A stretch of 64,000 nucleotides of DNA from Coxiellaceae bacterium (GCA_029210045.1 JARGNX010000002.1:124001-188000), one strand, 5' to 3'; positions 16,988 to 26,791 are shown, numbered from the stretch's first letter. Numbers and translations: made by a program. The notes: generated by a model not told the origin, from the sequence alone.

Positions 16988-17758
16988 TTAAGATTTTTTC
17001 ATTACAAATACCATTTGCCAAGCCATCAACCTAAAAAGCGGCACCTTCAATATAATTGAATCTAGCACAGAGGTCAGCGCAAGAAGTGGTTTAAAAATCT
17101 TCATCTTTCTAAAAGGTATCGCTAAAATTGAAAACAAATAAAAAAACTTAATTTTTTCCAAAACAAAAAATTCCTTTGCTTGATTAACTTGCTTCATAGT
17201 AAGTATGTGATCTGTTTCCCAGGCCGTTCTAATACTTGGCGTCATTCTCCGATACATCTGAATTACAGGATTATAACCCAAAGCCTCATTAGCTACCATG
17301 ATACCACCCGGCTTAAGTACTCTAGAAATTTCTTTGTAAGCTTTTTCAACATTTAAGTGATGCAGAACCCCATTACAAACGACAATATCAAAGGTTTCGT
17401 CTGGAAAGGTCATTTCTTCGGCATCCATTACAATAAACTCTACATTTTTAAGCCCATCTTTTTCTGCATTCTTTTTTGCAGTGGCTACTTCTTCGGTAGC
17501 AATATCTATCCCATAGACTTTTTTTGCATTATATTTAGCAAATCGGCGAGAGGCCTGTCCCAGGCCACAACAATAATCTAAAATCACTGCTCCATCAGCA
17601 TTATTTTTAACCATGCTTTCACGAAAATCCTCAATCTTTTTATTAATACAATAAAATGATTTATTGGGATATTTCCGCAAAAAATCTTGGTCACTCATAG
17701 TATTTCTATCAGATTCACGTAGACTATGAAACTCTGCCTCAAGGTCCTTTCTGCTCAT
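16988..17758 (-). CDS. Class I SAM-dependent methyltransferase
   Basis: A 256-residue methyltransferase of the Methyltransf_11 type. Motif I reads ILDYCCGLGQASRRFAKY near residue 60, then VYGIDIA, VEFIVMDAEEMTFPDETFDIVVCNGVLHHL (motifs II and III), and ISRVLKPGGIMVANEALGYNP. The C-terminal 60 residues are hydrophobic and may help the protein sit near the membrane or accept a lipid-linked glycan. Start ATG. It lies 3 bases upstream of the sugar transferase gene, so they are coupled. The target hydroxyl or carboxyl is unknown. Confidence 0.86.
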   Translation of the reverse strand: MSRKDLEAEFHSLRESDRNTMSDQDFLRKYPNKSFYCINKKIEDFRESMVKNNADGAVILDYCCGLGQASRRFAKYNAKKVYGIDIATEEVATAKKNAEKDGLKNVEFIVMDAEEMTFPDETFDIVVCNGVLHHLNVEKAYKEISRVLKPGGIMVANEALGYNPVIQMYRRMTPSIRTAWETDHILTMKQVNQAKEFFVLEKIKFFYLFSILAIPFRKMKIFKPLLALTSVLDSIILKVPLFRLMAWQMVFVMKKS

Positions 17759-17781
17759 TATTCTACTCCATGTAATTTTAA

Positions 17782-18648
17782 CTAATTATTTATAATACTT
17801 TTAAGTTGTATTATATTTTTAAATCCAACGATTGCATTTGATATAAAAACATTACTATTTAAAAGACTATTTATCGAATGCACCGGCAAACTAACATTAT
17901 TCTCTCCGGCAATTTTTTCTAGTTTTTCTATTCTATCAAAATTTTTTTTAATCTCCCCCACCTGAAAATCAGGCAGGCGTGATCTTCTATCATTTGTTTT
18001 AAAAATATGCCCCTCCTTATACTTACCAGACAGTAATCCAGAAGCTAGAACATTATACGCAACAAACTTAGTGCCGCCTGCCTGGCATACTTTCTGTAAA
18101 GAGTAATCTATAGATTTTGATAAAATATTGCAAGGCAATTGTACATAATCAATTTTACCTAGCTTTTGCGCAGCGATTAACTGCTCCGCTGTTACGTTGG
18201 AAAGACCAATATTTTCTGTATAGCCATCTTTTTTAAACTTCACAATTCTTTCTACCCCCGACATAAAGCAATCCATGTTTTTATGAGGCCAATGCAGGTA
18301 ATAAATAAAAAAATGATCTGTTTTCAATCGCATTAAGCTATTATAAAATGCGCTTTCTATATACTTAGCGCTGTTATCAATATATGTTTTTACTCTTTCT
18401 TTTTTTAAAGTTTCAGACCACCTAACGCCACCTTTCGTCGCAATTTTTATTTGTTTTTGTCCACGTATTATGCGACCCAATCGCTCTTCAGCTAACCCAA
18501 GGCCATACACATCCGCAACATCAAAGAAACGCACCCCAACATCTATTGCGTACTTTATAGCCGACTCTATATCTGGGATTGACACATCTCCCCAGTCCAT
18601 ACCTCCTAACGCTTCACAACCAAAGCACAACTTTTCCGTTAAATCCAT
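17782..18648 (-). CDS. Aldo/keto reductase
   Basis: A 288-residue NADPH-dependent (alpha/beta)8 reductase. DVADVYGLGLAEERLGRII contains the catalytic Asp and Tyr, IKIATKGG the Lys, and FFIYYLHWPH the His of the AKR tetrad. The family C-terminal cofactor segment is shortened (NSLLNSNVFISNAIVGFKN). In polysaccharide clusters such reductases reduce a keto-sugar or take part in deoxysugar formation; the substrate is not evident. A TTG four codons upstream is possible, but the ATG at 18648 with GGGGG six bases upstream is better. It overlaps nothing and starts just before the end of the flippase gene. Confidence 0.87.
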   Translation of the reverse strand: MDLTEKLCFGCEALGGMDWGDVSIPDIESAIKYAIDVGVRFFDVADVYGLGLAEERLGRIIRGQKQIKIATKGGVRWSETLKKERVKTYIDNSAKYIESAFYNSLMRLKTDHFFIYYLHWPHKNMDCFMSGVERIVKFKKDGYTENIGLSNVTAEQLIAAQKLGKIDYVQLPCNILSKSIDYSLQKVCQAGGTKFVAYNVLASGLLSGKYKEGHIFKTNDRRSRLPDFQVGEIKKNFDRIEKLEKIAGENNVSLPVHSINSLLNSNVFISNAIVGFKNIIQLKSIINN

Positions 18649-18649
18649 A

Positions 18650-19966
18650 CTAACCCCCAAAATTTACAATATTTAGCGCGTCAAGATTGTTTGTTCTGCG
18701 AACAGCTTTAAGTGCAGAGTAAGCAACAGAACCAAACACCAGTACAAATAACAATATATAATTAATAAGCATGGTATATGCAGCGCCAATAAGTGAAAAC
18801 TTATTAAGTAAATAGTGTGAAAGAAACAAAGATAAAAATCCAATCATGCAGTTAATACATGCAAGTAACTTAGTATTTTCAAAAAACAATAGATATGATA
18901 CGTAAACACCATAAAGCGATTTAATAAAAAATGCGAACAATATTACTATTGAACTATAAAAAGCAGCGTAGTATGTTTTAGCAATAAACCATTTAAAAGC
19001 AAAATAGTTAAATGCACATAAAAGACACATCAGTACGAACAAAAAAGCAACAGGGATTAACGACTTTTTAAAGAAAATATAAATCTCGTCGTTTGATAGT
19101 AATTTAAATGCAATTGGCCTCCAAATTCGAGTTGATACTATCAGCTCACAATTCTCCATTATCATTCCCGTTTGTTGAGCAATACTAAATAATCCTAAAA
19201 TATAAAGCCCCAACACATCTTTTACCGTAAACCTTAAATACATCACAAGAATAAACGCATTAATCGAATATATCATTATAGGAAGTGAATATTTGACCAA
19301 GTGCTTAATATCAAATTTTTTCATTTTTAAAGTAAAACAAACTCCCTCCCTACTCCTTAACAAGGCATAACAATTCGCAATCATATACGCGCCTACTTGC
19401 AAATAAAATAGGTTCTTAACACTTAAAATTCCTAAATAATAAAAAACTGAAACAAATGTTATATATAATAGCGAAAAAATTGCCTGTAGGTTGAAAAAAG
19501 TTGCAGGCTTCTCTGTCATTTGAAAATGCATAGAAAAAATAACGTGAAGTGACTGCATAAACGCGCAAACAACTGTTATCACAAGTAAGTATAAACCAAC
19601 ACCATACAAAGCCTCAATATAACTTGAAAACATCCCTACAATCGCCACACTCACTACAAACAATCCACATGTGATTAATAATGCAGTAGAAAAATATTCC
19701 GAATATCTTTTTTTTTGCAATGTGAAAAATTGTTTACCAATAGCATTTGCAAACTGACCGCCCTGAAAAAGGGATGAAATTGCAATTATTGCCTGTATTA
19801 AAGAAATCTTTCCGTATTGTTCTGGACTGAAATACCTATTAAGGAAAAAAATCAAAATAAATGGTGCTAATTTTGCAACTGCGGTGGACAATGTATACAG
19901 CACAATGTTTTTTGTGTTTTTTTTTCCTAATATTTTTTTAACAACACAAAAAAGAGATCCGTGCAC
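18650..19966 (-). CDS. wzx: Wzx-type polysaccharide flippase
   Basis: A polytopic inner-membrane protein of about 438 residues with roughly 12 hydrophobic segments, beginning IVLYTLSTAVAKLAPFILIFFLNRYFSPEQYGKISLIQAIIAIS, the usual opening of the MOP/Wzx polysaccharide translocase family. It would flip undecaprenyl-linked repeat units to the periplasmic face. The reading frame could start at a TTG at 19972, but GGAAGG is only three bases from it; the GTG at 19966 lies nine bases from the same site and is preferred. It begins right after the galU stop. Substrate choice cannot be read from sequence. Confidence 0.85.
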   Translation of the reverse strand: MHGSLFCVVKKILGKKNTKNIVLYTLSTAVAKLAPFILIFFLNRYFSPEQYGKISLIQAIIAISSLFQGGQFANAIGKQFFTLQKKRYSEYFSTALLITCGLFVVSVAIVGMFSSYIEALYGVGLYLLVITVVCAFMQSLHVIFSMHFQMTEKPATFFNLQAIFSLLYITFVSVFYYLGILSVKNLFYLQVGAYMIANCYALLRSREGVCFTLKMKKFDIKHLVKYSLPIMIYSINAFILVMYLRFTVKDVLGLYILGLFSIAQQTGMIMENCELIVSTRIWRPIAFKLLSNDEIYIFFKKSLIPVAFLFVLMCLLCAFNYFAFKWFIAKTYYAAFYSSIVILFAFFIKSLYGVYVSYLLFFENTKLLACINCMIGFLSLFLSHYLLNKFSLIGAAYTMLINYILLFVLVFGSVAYSALKAVRRTNNLDALNIVNFGG

Positions 19967-19968
19967 TA

Positions 19969-20862
19969 TCAAGAACCTTCCTTAACAAGTGACCCAACCG
20001 TCTCTTTTAAAAAATTCAGGTATTTATTACTTAGCTCATGATGCTTTAGTGCAAATACTGTCATCGCTTGTAGATAGCCATATTTTGAACCACAATCATA
20101 CCGTTTTCCATCAGTGATTCTATAATACACCCTCTGCTTCTTAAGCATTCTATTTATTGCATCTGTAAGCTGTATTTCTTTCTTAGGATTATGCGCAGCA
20201 TTATCTATGAATGAAAAAATACTTCCGTGTAGTATATATCTACCTATAATAGCTAAATCTGAAGGTGCATCGCAAAGCGCCGGCTTTTCGAGTAAACTAA
20301 TTATTGATTTATCATCCTCACGAGGCTCTATAATACCGTAACTAGAAACCTTATCTGTCGCCACCCTTTCTACAGCTACGACAGAAGATTGTGTTGAACG
20401 AAAAGTTTCAACAAGCTGCTGTAAACAACTCCCATTATCGCTATCAATCAAGTCATCTGGAAGTAAAACCGCAAAATATTCATCCGATACTAAATGTTTA
20501 GCACAAGATATGGCCCCACCCAATCCCGTAGGGGGGCTTTGTCTTACGTAGCTTACCGTTACATGTGGGGGGATAATATCTTTGACAGTTTTAAGCAAAT
20601 CCAATTTTGAGCGAAGTTCTAACATCGACTCCAGCTCATAATTTGTATCAAAGTAATCTTCTAGTGCACGTTTGTTTGAGCTTGTTACAAAAATAAGATT
20701 TGTTACACCCGCCTTAATAGCCTCCTCAACAGCAAACTGAATTATAGGCTTATCAATGATTGGTAATAATTCTTTAGGTGCCACTTTTGTTATGGGTAGA
20801 AACCGCGTACCCAAACCAGCAACCGGAAACACTGCGGTTCTAATATGACTAATGCTTTTCAT
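19969..20862 (-). CDS. galU: UTP-glucose-1-phosphate uridylyltransferase
   Basis: Makes UDP-glucose from UTP and glucose 1-phosphate in the cytosol. After MKSISHIRTA the signature FPVAGLGTRFLPITKVAPKELLPIIDKPIIQF is the GalU nucleotide-binding loop; FAVLLPDDLID, SYGIIEP, LLEKPA and YDCGSKYGYLQAMTVFAL complete the family pattern. Length of about 297 is normal. An in-frame start at 20889 exists inside ugd, but AAGGAGGTGA lies directly upstream of the ATG at 20862 and decides the start. It is immediately downstream of ugd, and the two together give UDP-glucuronate, so a uronic acid or its epimer is a likely polymer component. Confidence 0.95.
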   Translation of the reverse strand: MKSISHIRTAVFPVAGLGTRFLPITKVAPKELLPIIDKPIIQFAVEEAIKAGVTNLIFVTSSNKRALEDYFDTNYELESMLELRSKLDLLKTVKDIIPPHVTVSYVRQSPPTGLGGAISCAKHLVSDEYFAVLLPDDLIDSDNGSCLQQLVETFRSTQSSVVAVERVATDKVSSYGIIEPREDDKSIISLLEKPALCDAPSDLAIIGRYILHGSIFSFIDNAAHNPKKEIQLTDAINRMLKKQRVYYRITDGKRYDCGSKYGYLQAMTVFALKHHELSNKYLNFLKETVGSLVKEGS

Positions 20863-20872
20863 TATCACCTCC

Positions 20873-22231
20873 TTATGAAATATATGCAAAATTTTTCGTG
20901 CTTTTGGGCTGTGTTAAGCCAATACCATAATATATCAAACCTTTACTCGCAATCCTATTTGGATCTAAAATATTTCTAGTATCGACAATCACCCCATCAC
21001 TAAGTGAATCAAACTGATCATAACTATCGACTTTAAACTCATCCCACTCGGTGCAAATAAGCAAACAATCTGCTTTGTTTAGTACATCCATCTTAGAGTC
21101 ACACAGTACAAGTGATTTATTGTAATTAAAGTAAATATTCATTTTTTGCATTGCCTGAGGATCATATGCATAGATGGTTGCACCTGCTCTCAACAATTTA
21201 TTAATGGCGTATAAGCTAGGGGCATCACGAATATCGTCTGTATTTGGCTTAAATGAAAGTCCCCAAATGCCAATATTGACTCCATTTAAATTACCCAGAT
21301 AATGATCGTGAAGCTTAGAATAAACATGCTTAATCTGACTTACGTTTGCCTCATGGATAGCATTGCACATATACATATCCAGGCCCTGTTCTTCTCCGAT
21401 GACCTTTAAAGATTGAACATCCTTAGGAAAACATGAGCCACCATATCCAAAGCCGGGTTCCATAAAAACATCACCAATCCTATTATCAAAGCCAATTCCC
21501 TGTTTGATGTCATATATATTCGCATCATACTTTTCTGCAACTCTACTTATCTCATTTATAAAGCTTACTTTCATAGCTAAAAAAGCATTGGCTGTATATT
21601 TAGTCAACTCTGCAGATGTCTCTGACATATAAACCATTTTAGTGTCAATGTTTTTAATGAGTTTTTCAAATAAATCACTGACGATTTTTTTAACAAATGA
21701 TGACGTTGTACCAACAACAATACGATCTGGCTGCAAAAAATCTCTTACTGCTTGTCCCTCTCTTAAAAATTCTGGACACGATGCAACAGTAAGTTGCAGC
21801 GTGCTATTGTCGCCATTTAAATATGATGAAACCATGCGATTCATCTCATTTGCTGTGCCTACAGGCACGGTTGATTTATTTAAAATAATACTATTCTTTT
21901 TAAAATTCCTCATTATGCTATTGACGACTTCATTTACAAACTTCAAATCCGCCTTACCACTGCTTAAACCTGGCGTTCCTACAGCAATAATGTGAACATC
22001 TACAGTTTGTGAAGCCGCTACTATGTCATCACAAAAAGATAGCAACTTATTCTCTACCGCAATATTAAGATATTCTTCAAGCTGGGGTTCAAAAAAGTCA
22101 ATAATACAATTGTTAAGCTTATCGATCTTTGCTTTATTAACATCTATGCAAATAACCTCATGACCAAGATATGCTATACAAACGGCAGATACTAAACCAA
22201 CATAACCCGCACCATAAACTGCTACTTTCAT
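20873..22231 (-). CDS. ugd: UDP-glucose 6-dehydrogenase
   Basis: NAD-dependent four-electron oxidation of UDP-glucose to UDP-glucuronate. MKVAVYGAGYVGLVSAVCIAYLGHEVICIDV is the N-terminal Rossmann motif; STVPVGT, SCPEFLREGQAVRDFLQPDRIVVG and the catalytic Cys in GFGYGGSCFPKD (about residues 260-271) follow, then IGIWGLSFKPNTDDIRDAPS of the C-terminal domain. Length 452 is close to TuaD-type enzymes. ATG at 22231 follows GGAAGAG. A GDP-mannose dehydrogenase was considered, but the adjacent galU and the substrate segment favour UDP-glucose. Confidence 0.95.
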   Translation of the reverse strand: MKVAVYGAGYVGLVSAVCIAYLGHEVICIDVNKAKIDKLNNCIIDFFEPQLEEYLNIAVENKLLSFCDDIVAASQTVDVHIIAVGTPGLSSGKADLKFVNEVVNSIMRNFKKNSIILNKSTVPVGTANEMNRMVSSYLNGDNSTLQLTVASCPEFLREGQAVRDFLQPDRIVVGTTSSFVKKIVSDLFEKLIKNIDTKMVYMSETSAELTKYTANAFLAMKVSFINEISRVAEKYDANIYDIKQGIGFDNRIGDVFMEPGFGYGGSCFPKDVQSLKVIGEEQGLDMYMCNAIHEANVSQIKHVYSKLHDHYLGNLNGVNIGIWGLSFKPNTDDIRDAPSLYAINKLLRAGATIYAYDPQAMQKMNIYFNYNKSLVLCDSKMDVLNKADCLLICTEWDEFKVDSYDQFDSLSDGVIVDTRNILDPNRIASKGLIYYGIGLTQPKSTKNFAYIS

Positions 22232-22269
22232 ATACTCTTCCCTATTATTTCAGTAAGCATCGCGTCATT

Positions 22270-23100
22270 TTAAATGATTTCTTCCCTACTCAGAAACTTT
22301 TTTTCATTTTCTTTACTAAGCAGCTCTATCTCAGTATTTTTTTTACGAAATTTATTTCCAACATAGTACTTAGTGATAGCGTACCTTGTTCCTTCCATTA
22401 AAGGCATCCCTCTATGTATGCCTCGTGTATCAGCAAGTACAATTGCCCCTGCTTTTCCACATACCGTTGTAATTTCGAGCTTTTCATTCTTTATTATTTC
22501 ACTTATATCAGAGTCTGAGTATCTTGTAGATGTCCCATTAGATATGGAGTTGTTTTTAAACGTTTTTGAAATACTTGATAACTTATGTGATCCAGCCAGG
22601 AACTGAAATGGTCCATTTTTTTCACAAACATCACTAAGGTAAATAATTACCTTAAACTGCCTAGAAAAGCTATCTCTATGCCAGCCCATCCCGGATCCTA
22701 GATTTCCACCCTCAAACTGAATCTTACCCGCCATTATTGTTTGCAAAAAAAGCTCCGACCCTAAATATCTTTCACCAATAGAGCCCTGTATATTTTCAAT
22801 CAGCTTAAAAAAAATCTCGCTAGAAGGCGCTATTTTATCAAAACCCCAAAGCCTTCTGTCCGTTGAATACGACGCCCCATATTCTTCAACCTTTAAGTCT
22901 ATTTCCTTTTTAATTTCTTGACATAACCCAACATCAACTGCCTCTTTTAATATAACAAAACCATTCGCTCTAAGTGACCGAGTGTATTCATTATGCTTAC
23001 CATATTTTTTATTTAAATAACTGGCTATTGTATAATACATATCCAATAAGGCGCTACTAAAATACAGCAGCCATTTATTCGATTTAATAAACTTTCTCAC
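22270..23100 (-). CDS. Phytanoyl-CoA dioxygenase (PhyH) family protein
   Basis: A 276-residue Fe(II)/2-oxoglutarate-type oxygenase. The metal-binding HxD is in GMGWHRDSFSRQFKVIIYLSD, followed by NGPFQFLAGSHK, and the distal His is in ADTRGIHRGMPLMEGTRYAITKYYVG, with Arg able to bind 2-oxoglutarate. In PhyH-family members of natural-product or polysaccharide loci, substrates vary: hydroxylation of a lipid, sugar or amino acid is possible. The GTG start overlaps the polymerase stop (GTGA) with GGAG eight bases upstream. No function beyond oxygenase can be assigned. Confidence 0.82.
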   Translation of the reverse strand: MRKFIKSNKWLLYFSSALLDMYYTIASYLNKKYGKHNEYTRSLRANGFVILKEAVDVGLCQEIKKEIDLKVEEYGASYSTDRRLWGFDKIAPSSEIFFKLIENIQGSIGERYLGSELFLQTIMAGKIQFEGGNLGSGMGWHRDSFSRQFKVIIYLSDVCEKNGPFQFLAGSHKLSSISKTFKNNSISNGTSTRYSDSDISEIIKNEKLEITTVCGKAGAIVLADTRGIHRGMPLMEGTRYAITKYYVGNKFRKKNTEIELLSKENEKKFLSREEII

Positions 23101-24458
23101 AAGCTAGGCTCCACATTACTATTGTAAATCGTATTTTGGTTAACGATCGGTAGACTCTGTCTATTTTCATTCATATAAATTAAAAACAGTAAAATAAAAG
23201 AAATAAAATTTCCATCCAATATTAGCAAGGCATCAATAGGGCTCTGCATTGAAAATTGCAAAAAAAGTAATGCTACGCAGCAACCAAATATGGTAATGGC
23301 TTTCGTCCGGCTATTTAGAAGAACAGCTAAAACCTTTTCTATAATTGATAAATACAACGCTGAGAAAACCATATTAAATGGAAATGCAAAAATGTAACCA
23401 AAACTTGCCAAAATACCTGGAGATGCTCCGGATCTGGAGGTCAAGTTTCCAGTATAGAGCGATAGATAGTTTAGCCTCATAATTGTCTTTACCCACTCAC
23501 TTGATGCTTTTCCTCCAAACAATATATTAATTCTATCAAAAAATGTTGATATAGGTATGAACAAGTTATGGATATTAGCAACACTTTCATTTGTCACGTA
23601 TAAATATGAATAATAATAAATCGAAATCCGATGTATTACATAAACCAAAAAGTTGTTTAAATATTCTTTTGTAAATAAGCCACTCATTTCAACTGAGCCC
23701 CAAGAATGCGCCAATCCTAATCCTGATGATGAGCGCTTAATAACAGTTCCATAAAAGTAAGCAGAAAAAAATAGTACTAGAAACACTGCAAACAAAACTA
23801 AGTATTTCGTAGAGTTTCGGGTGAACAATAAGAACCTATTGTTATCGCTGTTGCTTGTATAAACGATGCCCCCAAAACGATCGCCCCACAACAAACTCAA
23901 AAAACTGAATAATGCTAACAAACACGTTACAATGCCATTAATAAATAGCAACAGTGCTACTACTACTAAATAGTCCTCAAATCTACTTTTTAATTTAATA
24001 TCTACATACTTCAACGGCCTTACAAATATAAAATAAAAGGCGTCGAAACTAATCATAATCTGTAAGCTAATAAGCAGCAGTAAGCAACTGCCCTTATCTG
24101 ATATTGCTGTATGCCCATATCTAAAAGAAGCATATGATCCCAGTAAATTGATAATACCAGCAAAGACATACATTACACTAAATAGCCTTCTATTTCTGCT
24201 ATAAAACGCAGCCAATCTTTGACAAAATGACCTTAAAGCATTATTGCTACGCCCCTCACTAAAGAGTTTAATCCTACTAAAAATTATAAAAAGAATGAAT
24301 ATGACTAACGTTTGGCCTACAACATCGGCATTTAATCCGTACATTCTAATGTCATTATATTTGGAAATAATTTCATTATAATAAATGGTATTTCCAGCCA
24401 TTGGAATAATGTAGCTTAGCGCCAAATAAAAAAATATAAATTTATATGAATTTTGAAT
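23097..24458 (-). CDS. wzy: Wzy-like O-antigen/capsule polymerase
   Basis: A polytopic membrane protein with about ten to twelve hydrophobic segments, a large periplasmic-looking loop around residues 250-350, and the position expected of the Wzy polymerase between wzc and the sugar genes. Such polymerases are too divergent for a motif, so the call is by topology and place. The first conventional in-frame start is a TTG at 24425 with no ribosome site and lying inside the first membrane segment. Eleven codons upstream an ATT at 24458 has GAGGG seven bases before it and would complete that segment (NSYKFIFFYLALSYIIP). The longer form is given, but the start is uncertain. Confidence 0.7.
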   Translation of the reverse strand: MQNSYKFIFFYLALSYIIPMAGNTIYYNEIISKYNDIRMYGLNADVVGQTLVIFILFIIFSRIKLFSEGRSNNALRSFCQRLAAFYSRNRRLFSVMYVFAGIINLLGSYASFRYGHTAISDKGSCLLLLISLQIMISFDAFYFIFVRPLKYVDIKLKSRFEDYLVVVALLLFINGIVTCLLALFSFLSLLWGDRFGGIVYTSNSDNNRFLLFTRNSTKYLVLFAVFLVLFFSAYFYGTVIKRSSSGLGLAHSWGSVEMSGLFTKEYLNNFLVYVIHRISIYYYSYLYVTNESVANIHNLFIPISTFFDRINILFGGKASSEWVKTIMRLNYLSLYTGNLTSRSGASPGILASFGYIFAFPFNMVFSALYLSIIEKVLAVLLNSRTKAITIFGCCVALLFLQFSMQSPIDALLILDGNFISFILLFLIYMNENRQSLPIVNQNTIYNSNVEPSL

Positions 24459-24487
24459 GTTATTTCCCTCACATACTAAATAAGGTC

Positions 24488-26791
24488 TTATTTGTTATCG
24501 CTATAATATCCATTTCCGTAGCCGTAGCCGTAGCCGTAGCCGTAGCCGTAGCCGTAGTCTCCACCAACGCTGCTTTGAAGGTTTAGCAGTACGCCATCAA
24601 CAGAAAGGCCGCTTTGAGAAAATATATTTAATCCTGACTTTAACTCTCTTGCTGTATGTTTTCCTGAAGGCAATACCAAATAATTTATATCAGATACCTT
24701 AGCCGATAGGATGCCATCTGTTAACAACATTACGGGCGCTGTATCTATTAAAATAATATCAAATTGTTCTTTTAATCTATCGATCAAATTTTTAAACTCA
24801 CTACTTGCTAACATATTTGCAGTCTGCTTAGTATTACTGCCTCTCAACAAATAATATAAGTTCGATTGTTTATACCTGCATATTGTAGTTGAAACATCCG
24901 CTTTATTATTAAGAACATCTGACAACCCTGGCTTGCTACTTGTATTAAAGTATTTGCATAAATATCCCCGCCTCATGTCCCCCTCAAGCAACAAGACTTT
25001 ACAGCCTAATTCGGAAAGCAAATATGCCATATTCACAGATAAAAAAGATTTCCCCGAGGAGGGTATAAAGCTACAAATTGAAATCACCTTGGATTGTCTT
25101 TCTAATAGATCCACCTGCAAGTTTGTACGAATACTTCTCATTGCTTCAGTTGTTATATCATTAGGAAATGTCTCACTAATAATATAGTCCCCGCCCCTAT
25201 TCGCTTGCTCCATCTCTTTTGATTTTTTTGCTTGTTTTTTACTGTATGGAATTATTGAAGATACCCTTATACCTATCGCTCGCTCAACTGCTTCAACAGA
25301 ACATAGCTTATCGTTCATCATTAGCCTAATCAATAAATAAGCAAGAGAAACAGCAAAACCAAAAATTGCTCCCATGACTACAGATTTTACTCTATGAGGA
25401 TTTATTTTTAACGGCGGTTCGGAAGCATAGCTTAGGATTCTTACATTACTCCTAACACCCGCCTTCAAAACCCTAAGCTCCTGCTGCTTTGCAAGTAACC
25501 TCAAGTATAATTCATTTTTTGCCTTCACATCCCGAATAAGCTCAATAGATTTTTTATCTACTACCGGCAAATTATGTAGCTTATTTACCAGAACACTTAC
25601 TGTCTTACTTACTTCTTTTATTTTACTATCAAGTGTTATTATGTATGGATGAGAAGCCGTGTATTTTTGCTGCATTTCTGTCCGTTGCAACCTTAAAGTT
25701 TCTAGCAGCGTTCGACGTGTAGACAGCTCTCTTAGTAAGTAAGTAAATTGCTGATCCATGTTTAGGTTGCCACTCTTTGCTTGATATTCTGAAAGTTTTG
25801 ACTCAGCTGTCTTTAATGCCTCACCGGTCATCGGTAATTGCTTGTTCAAAAAATCTAGCGTCTTTCCGGCCTGTTCCGTCAATAGCTCCGCACCACTAGA
25901 GCGAGTGACGTCTGCTAAAGTATTTAAAAAAAGTATTGTGTTTTCGGGTTTTAATGTCCTATATTCAATTTTCAAAAGACCTGTCGCTTGCCTTCCACCA
26001 TGTTCCTGACCTGGGTCAATAACTGTATAGTTTTTTTTAATATTAACAATAGCCTGATCCATATCTTTTTTAGTAACATAAAAGTTATTTCCAGGATTAG
26101 CCCTAAGTGATTCCACCATTACAGAAACAGAAGGATTAATTTTACTGGAACTGGCCAATTTCCCCAGCTCACCACTCAACAGATATTGCCCATCAGGCCC
26201 ATACAGTTTGTATTTTTTATCCCCTTCAGCAACTAAGCGTAATTTTCTATTTATATATTCACTACTTACAGTTAAACGCGTAACATTTATAGCCTGGCCA
26301 CCCCAGCCAAATTGGTGTAAACCGAACTTATCTTTAACCACCAACCCCTTAGCAGGCTTATTTACTAGCCACCTACCCAATATAGGGAAATGCCGAGGCC
26401 AGGCATGGATATCTAAGTCTAATTTATTAATCACCTTTCCCAATATAAAACTGGAATTAATCAGTGTTTGTTCATAGCGGGTAGGATTACTCTGCACCCC
26501 ACCAAAGAATGGTAGCTTTCCTACAAGTGATGCTAAATTACCAGCAACATTCATTGAGCTACTGCTACTGGCATCAATTTTAAGTAGTATGCTTGACTTA
26601 TACCTCGGCTTTAGGTGGCTAGCGTATAATGAAGATAAAAGAATAAAAACTAATGTCACTAATAGCACTAACCATTTTTTGTTAAATATTTCCGCAAGAA
26701 ACTGCTTAATTTCAACTTGTGTTTTTATATCTTTATTTTCTGTCATTCTGGTGTGTATATTATTTTTATCTATATCAGGTGACGCATTCAT
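24488..26791 (-). CDS. wzc: Wzc-type polysaccharide co-polymerase and BY tyrosine kinase
   Basis: Inner-membrane regulator of chain length and export that phosphorylates its own C-terminal tyrosines. The Wzz domain is bounded by membrane segments near residues 38-58 and 467-487, with a coiled periplasmic region in between. The cytosolic kinase has Walker A SFIPSSGKS (about 574-582), Walker A' LLLEGDMRRG (597-606) and Walker B IILIDTAP. The C-terminus is a run of seven Tyr-Gly pairs followed by NGYYSDNK, encoded by a six-base tandem repeat at 24516-24558. In the usual enzyme the tail has clustered but irregular tyrosines. ATG at 26791 follows GGAGGGG. It lies directly after wza. Confidence 0.93.
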   Translation of the reverse strand: MNASPDIDKNNIHTRMTENKDIKTQVEIKQFLAEIFNKKWLVLLVTLVFILLSSLYASHLKPRYKSSILLKIDASSSSSMNVAGNLASLVGKLPFFGGVQSNPTRYEQTLINSSFILGKVINKLDLDIHAWPRHFPILGRWLVNKPAKGLVVKDKFGLHQFGWGGQAINVTRLTVSSEYINRKLRLVAEGDKKYKLYGPDGQYLLSGELGKLASSSKINPSVSVMVESLRANPGNNFYVTKKDMDQAIVNIKKNYTVIDPGQEHGGRQATGLLKIEYRTLKPENTILFLNTLADVTRSSGAELLTEQAGKTLDFLNKQLPMTGEALKTAESKLSEYQAKSGNLNMDQQFTYLLRELSTRRTLLETLRLQRTEMQQKYTASHPYIITLDSKIKEVSKTVSVLVNKLHNLPVVDKKSIELIRDVKAKNELYLRLLAKQQELRVLKAGVRSNVRILSYASEPPLKINPHRVKSVVMGAIFGFAVSLAYLLIRLMMNDKLCSVEAVERAIGIRVSSIIPYSKKQAKKSKEMEQANRGGDYIISETFPNDITTEAMRSIRTNLQVDLLERQSKVISICSFIPSSGKSFLSVNMAYLLSELGCKVLLLEGDMRRGYLCKYFNTSSKPGLSDVLNNKADVSTTICRYKQSNLYYLLRGSNTKQTANMLASSEFKNLIDRLKEQFDIILIDTAPVMLLTDGILSAKVSDINYLVLPSGKHTARELKSGLNIFSQSGLSVDGVLLNLQSSVGGDYGYGYGYGYGYGYGNGYYSDNK
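24516..24558 (-). repeat. Hexanucleotide tandem repeat encoding the Wzc Tyr-Gly tail
   Basis: About seven copies of TACGGC on the minus strand (six perfect, one ending GGA), in frame with wzc, each coding Tyr-Gly. Copy-number change by slippage would keep the frame and change only the number of phosphorylatable tyrosines. Confidence 0.9.

Noticed and set aside
24516-24558. CRISPR or VNTR array outside a gene
   Set aside because: The six-base repeat is in frame within wzc and encodes its tyrosine tail.
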